Origin: Dyella sp. ASV21
GTDB lineage: Bacteria; Pseudomonadota; Gammaproteobacteria; Xanthomonadales; Rhodanobacteraceae
Length of the DNA stretch: 39,623 nucleotides
Assembly: GCF_016428975.1 (NCBI RefSeq)
Contig: NZ_JAELTT010000041.1
Location: forward strand, 1-39,623
Reading direction: 5' to 3'
Positions 22,673-31,544 of this stretch are shown here, in pieces (positions within the stretch are counted from its first letter, which is position 1; every line of letters starts with the position of its first letter). A model generated the notes under the pieces. That model saw nothing but the letters and a program-made list of their open reading frames with translations. It made no database searches and was not told where the DNA came from. Position numbers and translations under genes: made by a program.

Positions 22673-25600
22673 TCATCCCTGTCCCTGGTTCGGACGCCCG
22701 CCTCCGACCTCAGTTGAACCAAACGCTGGGGTGCTAACCCCCTGCCCGGCACCAGAGCCGGGCCGCACCCTGCCCTCGTCCGATGGACCTCCATTGCTCA
22801 TCGGCGTTTGGGAGCCCCCAATCATCGGCGCGCCAACCGAAGGCCCTGATGCTCCCTGGTCTCCTCCAACGGAGGGCGAACCAACGGCGCCCTGGTGGGA
22901 GTTCGCGCCGGGGCCGACGAACCCCGGGCCAAATACGGACGTGTTGCGATCGATGGTCTGCGGTCCCGGGCGGGTGAGCTGCATACCCTCCGGATTCTGG
23001 CCAAGCGCTATTTCAGCGCCGGACATATCGCCCACGCCGCCGCCCCATGACTTCGTATGGGCAACCTGCTCGTAGGCCTCCAGATTTTTGCGCTCGTCCG
23101 GCGTCAAGTTCGCCACCGAACTGTCGTAGGCCTGCACGATCTCCGGCGTCGCGCCGTTGTGCGCGTGCACCGCATCAATCGCGGCCTTCGCGACCAGTAG
23201 GTCACGGCTCTGGTAATTGCCTTCCGATTGGATGAGCTGATCCGCTCGACCTCCAAACCACTGGTTGGCGTCGCTTCGCAGCGTCGGGTCTGTGGCGACG
23301 TCCTTGGCACTCGACGAAGTGATACCGCCGAAGCCGAAAGTCATGCTCTGCTTACCGCGCTCGTCCATCATGAATTCTTGCTTCTTCGCGATGTCCCGCT
23401 CCGCTTCGCCTCCATTGACGGCTCGCGCGATGCTCATTGCCCCCTGGGCACTCTGGGCGCTATGGTTTGTCGCGGCGGACACCCGGTCGTCATAGAAGCG
23501 CTTCATGTCCTTGGCCAAGCCACCAGTGTCGTTGTTCGCCATCTCCTTCGCGCGAGCGTTCTTGAGATCGGCGGCTTCCTTCTGGACGACACCGGTGTTC
23601 GTCTCAAACTGATCACGAACACGACCAGAAACCGCATTTGCCGCATTCGGATCCTGGCGGTAGCCCTCGAGTTCACGGCTCTGCTGATCCATGTTGGCCA
23701 CGGCCTCGCCGATCCCAGCGCGCTGAACGACAGCGCCCGTCGCCTCAGGCACAGATGCGCCGGAGACCAGGCTTTGAGCCTGTCCCTTGATGTTGTTCTC
23801 GTTCAAGCCAGAGCCCAGCGGGTGACCACCGACTTGCTGCGCTGCCACACCCTTGACCACGTCCGAAGCCAACCCGGAGTTGCGGTACGGATCGCCAAGC
23901 GCGGCCTTGCTGACATCACCGCCGAACATGGCTCCGCCCTGCCCCAGTGCTTTCAACAGCGCCTGGCTGCGGTCGCTCTCGTGCCCAGCCCGCAGGGCCT
24001 CCCGACCGGCCACTGGGAGGCTCTTACCCTCCAACGCCACCAGTGCCGCCTGCACATCGGCGACCTTCGAATCACTCGATCCCCAGCCCGAACCTTGCAC
24101 GTACTGCCGGGCGTAGTTGAATGCCTCGACGCCGGCGTGCTGCTTCGCTGCATTGATGACCTCATCGGCGTGACCACGACCTGCGATTCCCGTAGCAGCC
24201 TGGATGCTGTCAATTTGCTGCGAGCTGCCGAACTGAGACTTCAACGACTGCGCTTCCTGGAACTGCTCCTGCTTCGACTTCATGTCAGACAGCGCGCTCT
24301 GGTACTGGTTACTACCCACGGCACTTTCAGCGATCTTCGAGCCCTGCGAAGCCATGTTCTGCACAGTGTCGTTCACCGCAGTGGCCATCTGCGCAGTCAT
24401 CGCCTTGTTGTACGACGAGTCACGCTTGATCTGCTCACCAAGAGCTTGCGCATCCTTCTCAGTGAACTCGTGCCTCGAGCTGCTGCCCGCGGCAAGGCTG
24501 ATACCGGCGGCCTTCGCGATGCCGGCCGCCGCTTGTCCCTGGCCGGCGGCGGACATGGCCATAACCGCGGCCCATGCCTGCTCTTGTCCGCTCTTGATGT
24601 CGTAACCCTGAGACGTACCCCACTTCGCCATTTCCTGCTGGCTTTGCGATGCGGAGCCCTGGAACATATGGGAGCCAGACACTGTCTGACCAATCTCGTT
24701 CTGGAAGCTCTGGCTGATAGCCTTGGATGCGGTGGAAGTCAGGTTGTTCGAAGAAGCCTCAAGCGCTGCAGAGGAACTAGAGACCGCGCTTTCGCCAATC
24801 GTCGCGCCGGAGTATTTCGGCGCAATCGCAGAAGCGCCGGTGATGTGGCTACCGCCAATCTGACTATGCGATTCCATCGAGCCGCGCTCCATGATTGGCG
24901 CGTCCTTGACGGAGTCGGGGCTCACCATCTTCTCGTTGCTGAACTCTGCACCCTGCATACGGCCAGCAAGCGCGCTCGCAGTCACGGCTCCGCCGAAGAT
25001 CAGCATCATCGTGATCGCCGGCGTCGCCGCCGCAATCGTTGCACCCGTGGCAAGCCAGTTCACAATCTGGTGTTGCAGATTGGCTGCACCCGCGATGCTT
25101 GTCACCGATAGTGGAGTGGCCCCAGGTGGAACCTGGTTCATCGCGTCCACTGCGTGCTGGGCCATCGTCACCTGAAAAAGATTCACCACAGACAAGACAG
25201 GCAGCCACAATGCGACCCAGATCGTCAGGACCATGTAGGTCATCAGCTTCTGGAAGCCCCAGGCACCGAGACCGACAACCAAGGCCATGAAGGGGGCCAT
25301 GGCGTAAATCATCGACTCGAAGAACGCAGCCATCGGCCGCGCCACCTGGCGGAACATGGATTCATCGGCGCCCCATTGCGTGGCACGCTGCTCGGTTCCC
25401 TGGTTCACCATCACCGCGGTCATAACGTCCAGTCCTGAGGGATCGCTGCCGCGTCGCAGGGCCATAGACCACACCGCATTGACGGCGGAACTCATCGTGT
25501 ACGCGGCCGCCTCATCGCCGGCCATACCGATGTCGTTGAATGCATCCCGCATCTGCTGGGCAGCAGGGTATCCCGGTACCACACGCTTCATGCGAACTGC

Positions 25601-26413
25601 AGACGCGTTGGCAAAGGCGCTGAAGAGCGAGTCGTCGCCGGCGTCTGCCTTCAGCTGATTGAGCGCGGCCGAACAGTCCATGTCGGTAATGTTGTGGGCC
25701 TTGTCCTCCCACTTCGTCGTGATGAACTTGTTGTTGTAGCCAAGGCCACCTGTGGTCGTGTCGCCGAAGCTGAAAGGATCGGAGGTGTTGAACGCCTTCG
25801 CCATGTTCAGCTGACTATTCCCTGCCGCCACAAACGTGCAGTTCGCGAGGTAGTAGGAGACGTTGTTCTTGAACCGTGACACGAGACCATTCGACCCTGT
25901 GTCGTCAAACTCTGGCAGCTCCCAGTTGCGCACGGCATTGATCCACTCGAGGCTACGACCGAAGCCTGTCGTGCCATCGGGATTGGTCCCGCCAGATGGA
26001 AGGCCATAGCCCTGCTCCATCTTTTCCGACAGCGTGAGCCCAAGCGTCGAGATGATGCTTCCCGCCGCTGCGACACCGAAGGGAACGTTGTCTACCGGGA
26101 AGGTCCCGTTCTGCACGGCTCCTGGCGCTCCGCCCAGGTCATGGATGATTACGTCCGCGCGCATACCGAACATCACGGTGAATGCGATGAACGACAGGAA
26201 GAGCACCCCGAACTCTGTCTTCTGCGCGTTGTTGGAGACGTGCTTGACGGCGACCATGAGAAGGCCCAAAAGGAGCCCGAGCGCGCCCAGAGAAACAAAG
26301 AGGCCGCTGTTGCTCATGGACGCGACGCCATCTAGGACGCGCTTCATGTAGAGACCATCGCCCATCGAGTAGATCTCGAACAGCTTGCCCGTTTTGACGA
26401 ATAGATTTGGCAC
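22673..26413 (-). CDS. traG: TraG, mating-pair stabilisation and pilus assembly protein
   Basis: 1246 aa from a GTG at 26413 with AAGGA upstream. The N-terminal TraG domain (1 to about 485) has several membrane helices (LFVSLGALGLLLGLLMVAV, LFLSFIAFTVMFGM, MAPFMALVVGLGAWGF, MVLTIWVALWLPVLSVVNLF, AAATPAITMMLIFGGAVTAS) and serves the VirB6-like role. The remaining 760 residues are a long Ser/Gln/Ala-rich helical region, as in F TraG, which also stabilises mating pairs and is the entry-exclusion target. The C-terminus is a low-complexity Gly/Pro/Ser tail (GPGANSHQGAVGSPS...). Last gene of the traFHG unit. Confidence 0.95.
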   Translation of the reverse strand: MPNLFVKTGKLFEIYSMGDGLYMKRVLDGVASMSNSGLFVSLGALGLLLGLLMVAVKHVSNNAQKTEFGVLFLSFIAFTVMFGMRADVIIHDLGGAPGAVQNGTFPVDNVPFGVAAAGSIISTLGLTLSEKMEQGYGLPSGGTNPDGTTGFGRSLEWINAVRNWELPEFDDTGSNGLVSRFKNNVSYYLANCTFVAAGNSQLNMAKAFNTSDPFSFGDTTTGGLGYNNKFITTKWEDKAHNITDMDCSAALNQLKADAGDDSLFSAFANASAVRMKRVVPGYPAAQQMRDAFNDIGMAGDEAAAYTMSSAVNAVWSMALRRGSDPSGLDVMTAVMVNQGTEQRATQWGADESMFRQVARPMAAFFESMIYAMAPFMALVVGLGAWGFQKLMTYMVLTIWVALWLPVLSVVNLFQVTMAQHAVDAMNQVPPGATPLSVTSIAGAANLQHQIVNWLATGATIAAATPAITMMLIFGGAVTASALAGRMQGAEFSNEKMVSPDSVKDAPIMERGSMESHSQIGGSHITGASAIAPKYSGATIGESAVSSSSAALEASSNNLTSTASKAISQSFQNEIGQTVSGSHMFQGSASQSQQEMAKWGTSQGYDIKSGQEQAWAAVMAMSAAGQGQAAAGIAKAAGISLAAGSSSRHEFTEKDAQALGEQIKRDSSYNKAMTAQMATAVNDTVQNMASQGSKIAESAVGSNQYQSALSDMKSKQEQFQEAQSLKSQFGSSQQIDSIQAATGIAGRGHADEVINAAKQHAGVEAFNYARQYVQGSGWGSSDSKVADVQAALVALEGKSLPVAGREALRAGHESDRSQALLKALGQGGAMFGGDVSKAALGDPYRNSGLASDVVKGVAAQQVGGHPLGSGLNENNIKGQAQSLVSGASVPEATGAVVQRAGIGEAVANMDQQSRELEGYRQDPNAANAVSGRVRDQFETNTGVVQKEAADLKNARAKEMANNDTGGLAKDMKRFYDDRVSAATNHSAQSAQGAMSIARAVNGGEAERDIAKKQEFMMDERGKQSMTFGFGGITSSSAKDVATDPTLRSDANQWFGGRADQLIQSEGNYQSRDLLVAKAAIDAVHAHNGATPEIVQAYDSSVANLTPDERKNLEAYEQVAHTKSWGGGVGDMSGAEIALGQNPEGMQLTRPGPQTIDRNTSVFGPGFVGPGANSHQGAVGSPSVGGDQGASGPSVGAPMIGGSQTPMSNGGPSDEGRVRPGSGAGQGVSTPAFGSTEVGGGRPNQGQG

Positions 26414-26428
26414 TGAGGATTCCTTTCG

Positions 26429-27880
26429 TCAGTTGACCGCGCCGACCGGGCGCTGCACCGGGTCACGCTTCTCCAGCGCGTGCTGGATCTCGGACCAATA
26501 GTTGATGACCGCGCTCTTGGACTTCGCGTTGTCGTAGTAGAGGCTCAGCTCCTCTTGGTTGCGCTGCAGCGATTCGTGAAGGAGCTGCCGGACTGGGCGG
26601 GTGTCCCCGCTCGTCTGCTGGGCGACGGCGGTTAGGGCAGAGTCGATATTGACGAAGACGATCTCGCGCGCGAGCTCGGCCGCGATCAGGTCGCCGAACT
26701 GCGCAACGAAACGCTTTGCTGCAGCCGGCGACTTCATGGCGAGGCTGATCGCCAATTGCGTGTACTGCCCGCCACCCGTCATCAGGGCCTGCTCCTGAGT
26801 GGTCGGCGAGCGCTGTCCAAGGTAGACCTGGTCGAGCATGCCGGACCCTTCAGAGCCATCGCCAAGGAACACCTTCATCAACTTCGTGCGCAGACCTTCA
26901 TAATTGCTGTAGTCCTGAACGATGATGCGATTGCAGCCATTCACTTCATGCGGGTGCTGACCCACGCACTGGATTCGCTTGATCATGCGGGAACCGTCGG
27001 TTCCCTCGACCAGCTCCTTGATGGTCATGGTCGGCGGCTGTCGGTACTGGATCAACGAACCTTGCTGACCGACGCGCGACCCCGTCGCGCCGGCGACGGA
27101 GCACTCGCTTTGGGCCGCATCAGGCATGCATACGATGATCGTGCCAGTCAGCGACATGATGTCTTCCAACATCTGATCGTTCTGCTGGCCAACCCATGTG
27201 CCGACGCCTTGCGACATCAGCGCGCGCCACACGACGTTCCCAGGGATAACCTGATCGAAGATCTGTGGCGATTGATTGGCGAGCGAACCAAGGGGCGTCG
27301 TCGACTTATTGAGGTTCTTGCTTTGCTGGTAGTCATCAGCCTGACCGAGCCACGTGCGAACCGGCTTACCCATCTCCGCGATACCGGAGGCGATGGAGTT
27401 ATCGCCACCCGCGTTGATGATGGACTGGCCCACTTCGCACGAGTTGATGTTGTTCATCGTCACGTTGTTCATCATGTTTTGCATCTCGCCCATGATCTTC
27501 TCGCACGACGGACACATGCTCTGCAGGGCGAGCTTGAACGCGTAGCCCACAGCTGCCGACGCAATGGATCGCAGCGCCGCAACGATCTGGTCTTTCGAGA
27601 TGAATGAGAAAGAACCCATGAACGCGTCGATTCCACCGCAGCCGCCCGTGATGTTTGGTGCATTCATCGAGATGAGCTGCACATTCATCATGCGGTTCTT
27701 CATTTGGAAGCTACCGCCGGTAATCACGCCGCGACGAGCACCCATCACAACCTTCGGATCAGTCGTGTTCGTCATCGAGTTGAAGATGTTCGCTGACTGA
27801 CCGGCGACGCCACTTTGTGCATGGACGTGGCCGCTGATGGCTGCCAGGGTTACAAGAACGAGAAGTAGGATTCGCTTCAT
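26429..27880 (-). CDS. traH: TraH, pilus assembly protein
   Basis: 483 aa with a signal peptide (ILLLVLVTLAAISGHVHA). Typical TraH features are NVQLISMNAPNITGGCGGIDAFMGSFSFIS near residue 70-100, the paired cysteines QSMCPSCEKIMGEMQ, and a C-terminal helical half. It is a periplasmic protein of F-type systems acting with TraF, TraU, TraW and TrbI. Its cysteines suggest dependence on the disulfide machinery (TraF, the DsbD-like domain). It sits 6 bp after traF and 15 bp before traG. Confidence 0.95.
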   Translation of the reverse strand: MKRILLLVLVTLAAISGHVHAQSGVAGQSANIFNSMTNTTDPKVVMGARRGVITGGSFQMKNRMMNVQLISMNAPNITGGCGGIDAFMGSFSFISKDQIVAALRSIASAAVGYAFKLALQSMCPSCEKIMGEMQNMMNNVTMNNINSCEVGQSIINAGGDNSIASGIAEMGKPVRTWLGQADDYQQSKNLNKSTTPLGSLANQSPQIFDQVIPGNVVWRALMSQGVGTWVGQQNDQMLEDIMSLTGTIIVCMPDAAQSECSVAGATGSRVGQQGSLIQYRQPPTMTIKELVEGTDGSRMIKRIQCVGQHPHEVNGCNRIIVQDYSNYEGLRTKLMKVFLGDGSEGSGMLDQVYLGQRSPTTQEQALMTGGGQYTQLAISLAMKSPAAAKRFVAQFGDLIAAELAREIVFVNIDSALTAVAQQTSGDTRPVRQLLHESLQRNQEELSLYYDNAKSKSAVINYWSEIQHALEKRDPVQRPVGAVN

Positions 27881-27886
27881 TGCCGG

Positions 27887-28960
27887 TTACTCCGAGCCTT
27901 TCCATGGTGTGGCGTTTCCGCGCGTTGCCTTCTGCAGATCGTCGAGGGTCGCGGACTGCTGCGCCTCGCCGTGCATACCGGCGTGGCGAAGCGCATCCAG
28001 TACCTGCTTTGGATCGTTCGGGTCTGTGATCGAGGTGGGGTCAAATGCGTCAGTGATGTATCGCTGGGGCATGCCCTTCATCGCTCGCTCGTACGTCGCC
28101 TGGTCAATCCAGTTCTGATCGCGCGAGATCTCGATGATGCGGCGCTCAATGTCCGGCAACGACCGCTGCCCAACAGCCAGACTGACGAGCTGCCCTGTAG
28201 ACGGATGAACCATGAACAACGTCGGTGTGTTGGTGACGCCGAGGTACTGCCCCTGCCCGCTATCTGCCACCCAATTCGGGAACGAGCCGTCCTGCAACGG
28301 CTGATGGTCCAAGCTGATCGGGAGGATGGAGATGTTCGAGTCCTGCTGTAGCAGGTCGAGCAGCGGGTTCTGCCGGTGGCAATACGGGCAGTCCGACCGG
28401 AAGAAGTACCAAAGGCCTGTGGTCTGCGCGATCTGGCGCAGGACTTCTGCGCGCTCCGAGTCGCGCTTTGTGTCCAGCTCGCGCAGCGCGAAAGTACTGG
28501 TCGGATTTCGGATCGTCTCATCGAGCGCAGGGTTTGCGCTCATGACGCGGATGTAGGTGTTGGCGAACTGTTCCGACTTATCCATCGCGAGCTTCTGGAC
28601 ATAGCCGTACAGCTCGACCTTATCCCTGTTCCCCGGGTCGTTGATGGCATCCATCATGATTCGAGGGAGGTTCTTCTGGATCCACTCGGCGCTGCCGACT
28701 TTCTCGCTCATGTCGGTCGGCGCGCTGGGCGGGGCAGGCTTCGGAGGTGGGGTCTTCTTCTTCTCCTCCTCCCGGGGGTCTCGATAGAAGAACCAGCCAT
28801 CGTCCGGATTCCGCGGGGGTTTTGTGGTCGCCGGTTGTTGAGTGTCCTCTTGCCCGGCGGGAGCTTTCGCCGGCGGGTTCGGCAGTGCGCTGGCCGGCAT
28901 GGTGGCCAGCAGAGCGAGGGACGTGAGAACTGCAGAGATGAGGGCGCGCATACCACCCAT
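27887..28960 (-). CDS. traF: TraF, thioredoxin-fold pilus assembly protein with CPYC motif
   Basis: The product is 357 aa from an ATG at 28960 or 354 aa from one at 28951; neither has a clear ribosome binding site, and the second begins right at the signal peptide (MRALISAVLTSLALLATMPASA). A Pro/Lys-rich linker precedes the conserved TraF region (GWFFYRDP, EWIQKNLPRIMMDAINDP) and a thioredoxin-like domain with WYFFRSDCPYCHRQNPLLD. F TraF has lost the CxxC, so this copy may still be redox-active. cis-Pro-like VTNTPTLFMVHPSTG follows. First gene of traFHG, with a 29-bp tra element 31 bp upstream. Confidence 0.93.
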   Translation of the reverse strand: MGGMRALISAVLTSLALLATMPASALPNPPAKAPAGQEDTQQPATTKPPRNPDDGWFFYRDPREEEKKKTPPPKPAPPSAPTDMSEKVGSAEWIQKNLPRIMMDAINDPGNRDKVELYGYVQKLAMDKSEQFANTYIRVMSANPALDETIRNPTSTFALRELDTKRDSERAEVLRQIAQTTGLWYFFRSDCPYCHRQNPLLDLLQQDSNISILPISLDHQPLQDGSFPNWVADSGQGQYLGVTNTPTLFMVHPSTGQLVSLAVGQRSLPDIERRIIEISRDQNWIDQATYERAMKGMPQRYITDAFDPTSITDPNDPKQVLDALRHAGMHGEAQQSATLDDLQKATRGNATPWKGSE

Positions 28961-28990
28961 GCTAGGTGGCGCGCCAAAGAGGCTAGCGGC

Positions 28991-29019
28991 GAAACACTGC
29001 CGTTGTTCGGGCTAGTTTC
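28991..29019 (-). promoter_or_regulatory. 29-bp tra regulatory element, copy 3 (upstream of traF)
   Basis: Third copy, in the 72-bp gap between the flhC-like gene and traF. GAAAC, TGCCGTT and GTTTC occur at the same offsets as in the copies at 10759 and 21547. On the minus strand it is followed after 5 bp by TAGCCT, a possible weak -10. Its close spacing to traF leaves little leader sequence. Confidence 0.72.
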
Positions 29020-29032
29020 GACCGGTACGGTT

Positions 29033-29782
29033 TTAGCGCGTCGCGGCCTTCGGTTCACCCACGCCGGCCGCGCGGAGGCGTTGTCGGCGCTCGAAGAGAT
29101 CGGCAGCCAGGGTCGGGATAACCGTGTTGTCGGCCTGGCGAATGGTCGTGACGAACGTTACCTCACGGTCATCAATTACCTTCTTCTTCATGGTGGTGAC
29201 CGATTCGGTGATGCGGCAGAGCGGACACGCGCGGTCCGACTCGTTTATTTTTGCGCCCAGCCCCTCGCTCTCCTTAGACGGCACGACGTGGCGAGTGTGG
29301 CACGCGGAACAGGTGATCAGCCGCAGCGCGCCACTCTGGAGCGAGAGCGCGGCTTCGGTTAGGCGTTCCCAATCCGCAGAGTGCAGTTGGCTTGGCGCTC
29401 GGGCGCACATGCTGCGGACGGCGTCCAGGATGTGGCACGCAAGTAAGGTACCGGCAGGATTGAGCTTGCGTTGACGTTCCACCATGACGAGGAACATCGA
29501 GATCTGCTGGTGCGTCGTCGCGTTGCGGAAGATATCGTCGATACTGGTCTTGCGGCGACCGGTCTTGAAATTGCCGACCGACTTCACGATCCGCGACGTG
29601 TTGCTTTGGGGGATTCCGGTCAGCTCGTGAATCAAGCTGGCACGTAGTCCGAGCTTGGCCAAGCGTTCCGCAGAATTGACGATGGATCCGTCTTGGTAGC
29701 CGGCCAGATGCTTGGCCTGCAGGATCGCCAACTTCATGGCGCCGTCGTGGGCTTTGCCAACAAGCCTCTGAGATGTCGTCAT
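29033..29782 (-). CDS. FlhC-like transcriptional activator subunit (SetC/AcaC-type role)
   Basis: 249 aa; the ATG at 29782 overlaps the flhD-like stop by 4 bp. Residues about 34-70 (IVNSAERLAKLGLRASLIHELTGIPQSNTSRIVKSV) match the FlhC N-terminal DNA-binding segment. A middle region (QQISMFLVMVERQR, GTLLACHILDAVR) follows. The FlhC-type zinc site is LITCSACHTRHVV with C158 and C161, plus CPLC with C186 and C189, as in FlhC (four cysteines). FlhC pairs with FlhD to activate class II promoters. In SXT and IncC elements, plasmid-borne FlhDC relatives are the master activators of transfer. Location directly upstream of traFHG and next to a 29-bp element supports the same role. Confidence 0.82.
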   Translation of the reverse strand: MTTSQRLVGKAHDGAMKLAILQAKHLAGYQDGSIVNSAERLAKLGLRASLIHELTGIPQSNTSRIVKSVGNFKTGRRKTSIDDIFRNATTHQQISMFLVMVERQRKLNPAGTLLACHILDAVRSMCARAPSQLHSADWERLTEAALSLQSGALRLITCSACHTRHVVPSKESEGLGAKINESDRACPLCRITESVTTMKKKVIDDREVTFVTTIRQADNTVIPTLAADLFERRQRLRAAGVGEPKAATR

Positions 29783-30414
29783 GACACAACCCCTTGCGCG
29801 TGCTCAGCAGCTGGCTCATCAAAGCATGCGGCCGCCATGCCGGCGACTGCGAGGCGCGTTGGATTCGTAACGCCCTGCCCTTCCAAGCTCAACGCCAGTT
29901 CAAAGCCGGAGGACTGACTAATCCTAAGGGCTATCGGGAAACGTGCAAGCAGGCGCAGCTCATTCAGCTTCAGGGTTGCGATACGGCGAATGACCTGATG
30001 GTCGTCGATATCGAACGTCGTCGCACACGCGTGGTGGTTCTGATGTGCCTCTTGGCGGAACAGTGTCCAAAACTGTTGCTGGATCCGCTCCAGCTCACGA
30101 CCGAAGTGCTCGTTTTCGGAATAGAACTCAGGAGCGTTAACCAAACCCTTCGGACGAAGGCCACCTTCCAGCGTATCGAGCGCAGCGTTCAGCTCCGTGG
30201 TGCGAGGGCCGAACGGGCAACCGACGGCGCCGAGCAACCGGCGCAAAGCAGCCTGGTCGAGGCGTTCGAGGACGTAGAGCAAACGCTGATTGCGGAAACG
30301 GCAGATCTCTTGGGCTGCTGATGGATCCCGGGCGGCGACCTGACGAATGAACATCAACGCGTCCAAGCCGTAGTCGACCAGGTCGTTCACCAAAAAAGTG
30401 TTTGCATCCAGCAC
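29779..30414 (-). CDS. FlhD-like activator subunit, about twice the usual length
   Basis: 211 aa from a GTG at 30414 with TAGGAG upstream. Residues 8-72 match FlhD (NDLVDYGLDALMFIRQVAARDPSAAQEICRF, LERLDQAALRRLLGAVGCPF). FlhD is normally about 115 aa. The second half (about 135-180) contains DDHQVIRRIATLKLNELRLLARFPIALRI, which again resembles the FlhD segment LxxLTxxQLxxLAxxxxLxxxF, suggesting an internal duplication or a fused pseudo-dimer. FlhD has no zinc site and contributes to the D4C2 activator complex. Translationally coupled to the flhC-like gene. Confidence 0.72.
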   Translation of the reverse strand: MLDANTFLVNDLVDYGLDALMFIRQVAARDPSAAQEICRFRNQRLLYVLERLDQAALRRLLGAVGCPFGPRTTELNAALDTLEGGLRPKGLVNAPEFYSENEHFGRELERIQQQFWTLFRQEAHQNHHACATTFDIDDHQVIRRIATLKLNELRLLARFPIALRISQSSGFELALSLEGQGVTNPTRLAVAGMAAACFDEPAAEHAQGVVS

Positions 30415-30531
30415 GTTCTACTCCTAAGCACTGTGTCCGGGTAAGGCAGGCCCCAAGCGGTCCGGATTCATAGCGGACCAACCAAGAGCGCAATCAGGGC
30501 ATTCGGTCCACAGGCATGTCGGTTGTCGGCG

Positions 30532-30581
30532 ACTAACTGGTTTTCTTTAGAAGCTTTTATTTGTTGGAAAACCTAGTTAGT
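30532..30581. promoter_or_regulatory. Inverted repeat upstream of the flhD-like gene
   Basis: ACTAACTGGTTTTC (30532-30545) and GAAAACCTAGTTAGT (30567-30581) are inverted copies with a single-base bulge and a 21-bp AT-rich spacer containing AAGCTTTTATTTG. The right arm overlaps the stop codon of the winged-helix gene. It could be an operator controlling the flhDC-like pair, or the terminator of the upstream gene, though no T-run follows on the minus strand. Confidence 0.5.
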
Positions 30582-31539
30582 GAACGGAAACCGATGCACC
30601 TGTGGATAACTGCCCTCCATGGACTGCCGAGCACGATTCGACGGCCGTGTACCAAGCCTGCCTAATGCTGCGTGGGCGAGACCAAGTCACACGGGACATC
30701 ACCGATGCTAGGACACGACTGCCGGCGTCCCAAGCGTGCCCGCGTACAAAGCCCACCGCACGCGAGTAGCCCGCCTCGGCGGCGAGTCGCTTGGCCATCG
30801 GTCCATTGAGCTGGCGTCCACGCGCCATGACGAGCAAGAGCGTTTCGCGGATAAAGCGTAGGTCGACAGGGCACGGTGCCTGCACGGCGAACTCCGCTGC
30901 ATTGAGTTCGAGGACGGTGCCGTCGGAGAGCGGGACCACCACCCTGCCCTCAGCCTCTGCGTCCGCGATCAGCTGCGCCTCGTCAACGGCGGCCATCAAG
31001 GTCTCCTGAGCCTGCTCGGTGTTTGCGCGCAGAGCCCCCATGACGCGCTCGTACGCGTCAGACGGCCCACGGAAGTCCTGGAGGAGCGAAGGGTCCGGGA
31101 CGACCCCCTCCTTCCATGCCTGCGCGCACGCCTCTGTGATGATCAGTGGCTCGCCAACAAGGTCGCTAAGGAGGCTTGCGGGAAGCGATGTTGCGCCTAA
31201 CGCTGACGGGCGTAGAATGTCAAGCCCTTTTGGTGTGATCAGGGTGAGCGCAACGCAGCCCTTCTGTTTGATGTGTTGGTGACGTGCGATTAGGCCTGCG
31301 TCCCTGAGCGAATTGATGGCGCGCTGGACGGCGGCTGGAGTCATGGAAGCAGAATTCGCGATTTCGTAGGTAGAGAGCGCGGTGGTGCACTCCCCTTCCG
31401 CGAACTCGGTCGTCTGGGCAAGGGTCAGGAGTACGACTGCGGCGGCAATGCTTGAGCAATGCGGGCGGAGCCTTTGAAGGATCGACAGGGTGTCAGCGAC
31501 CGCCGAAGCGTTCGGGATGGTGTGCGCATAAGTTGTCAT
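30577..31539 (-). CDS. Winged-helix DNA-binding protein, 320 aa
   Basis: ATG at 31539 with GAGG 6 bp upstream. Residues about 50-115 read as a winged helix: LSTYEIANSASMTPAAVQRAINSLRDAGLIARHQHIKQKGCVALTLITPKG, i.e. helix-turn-helix plus a beta wing, as in MarR/GntR or plasmid Rep proteins. The rest is helical with LRFIRETLLLVMARGRQLNGPMAKRLAAEAGYSRAVGFVRGHAWDAG, perhaps a second DNA-binding unit. It lies between the flhDC-like genes and the parS array. It may be a transfer or copy-control regulator or, less likely, the replication initiator; no Rep family is recognised. Confidence 0.65.
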   Translation of the reverse strand: MTTYAHTIPNASAVADTLSILQRLRPHCSSIAAAVVLLTLAQTTEFAEGECTTALSTYEIANSASMTPAAVQRAINSLRDAGLIARHQHIKQKGCVALTLITPKGLDILRPSALGATSLPASLLSDLVGEPLIITEACAQAWKEGVVPDPSLLQDFRGPSDAYERVMGALRANTEQAQETLMAAVDEAQLIADAEAEGRVVVPLSDGTVLELNAAEFAVQAPCPVDLRFIRETLLLVMARGRQLNGPMAKRLAAEAGYSRAVGFVRGHAWDAGSRVLASVMSRVTWSRPRSIRQAWYTAVESCSAVHGGQLSTGASVSVH

Positions 31540-31544
31540 TTGAG

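Noticed and set aside
23228-25111. 627-aa plus-strand open frame
   Set aside because: It is antisense to traG, which has clear family motifs and membrane segments; the plus-strand product is Arg/His/Leu-rich low-quality sequence typical of a GC-rich shadow frame.
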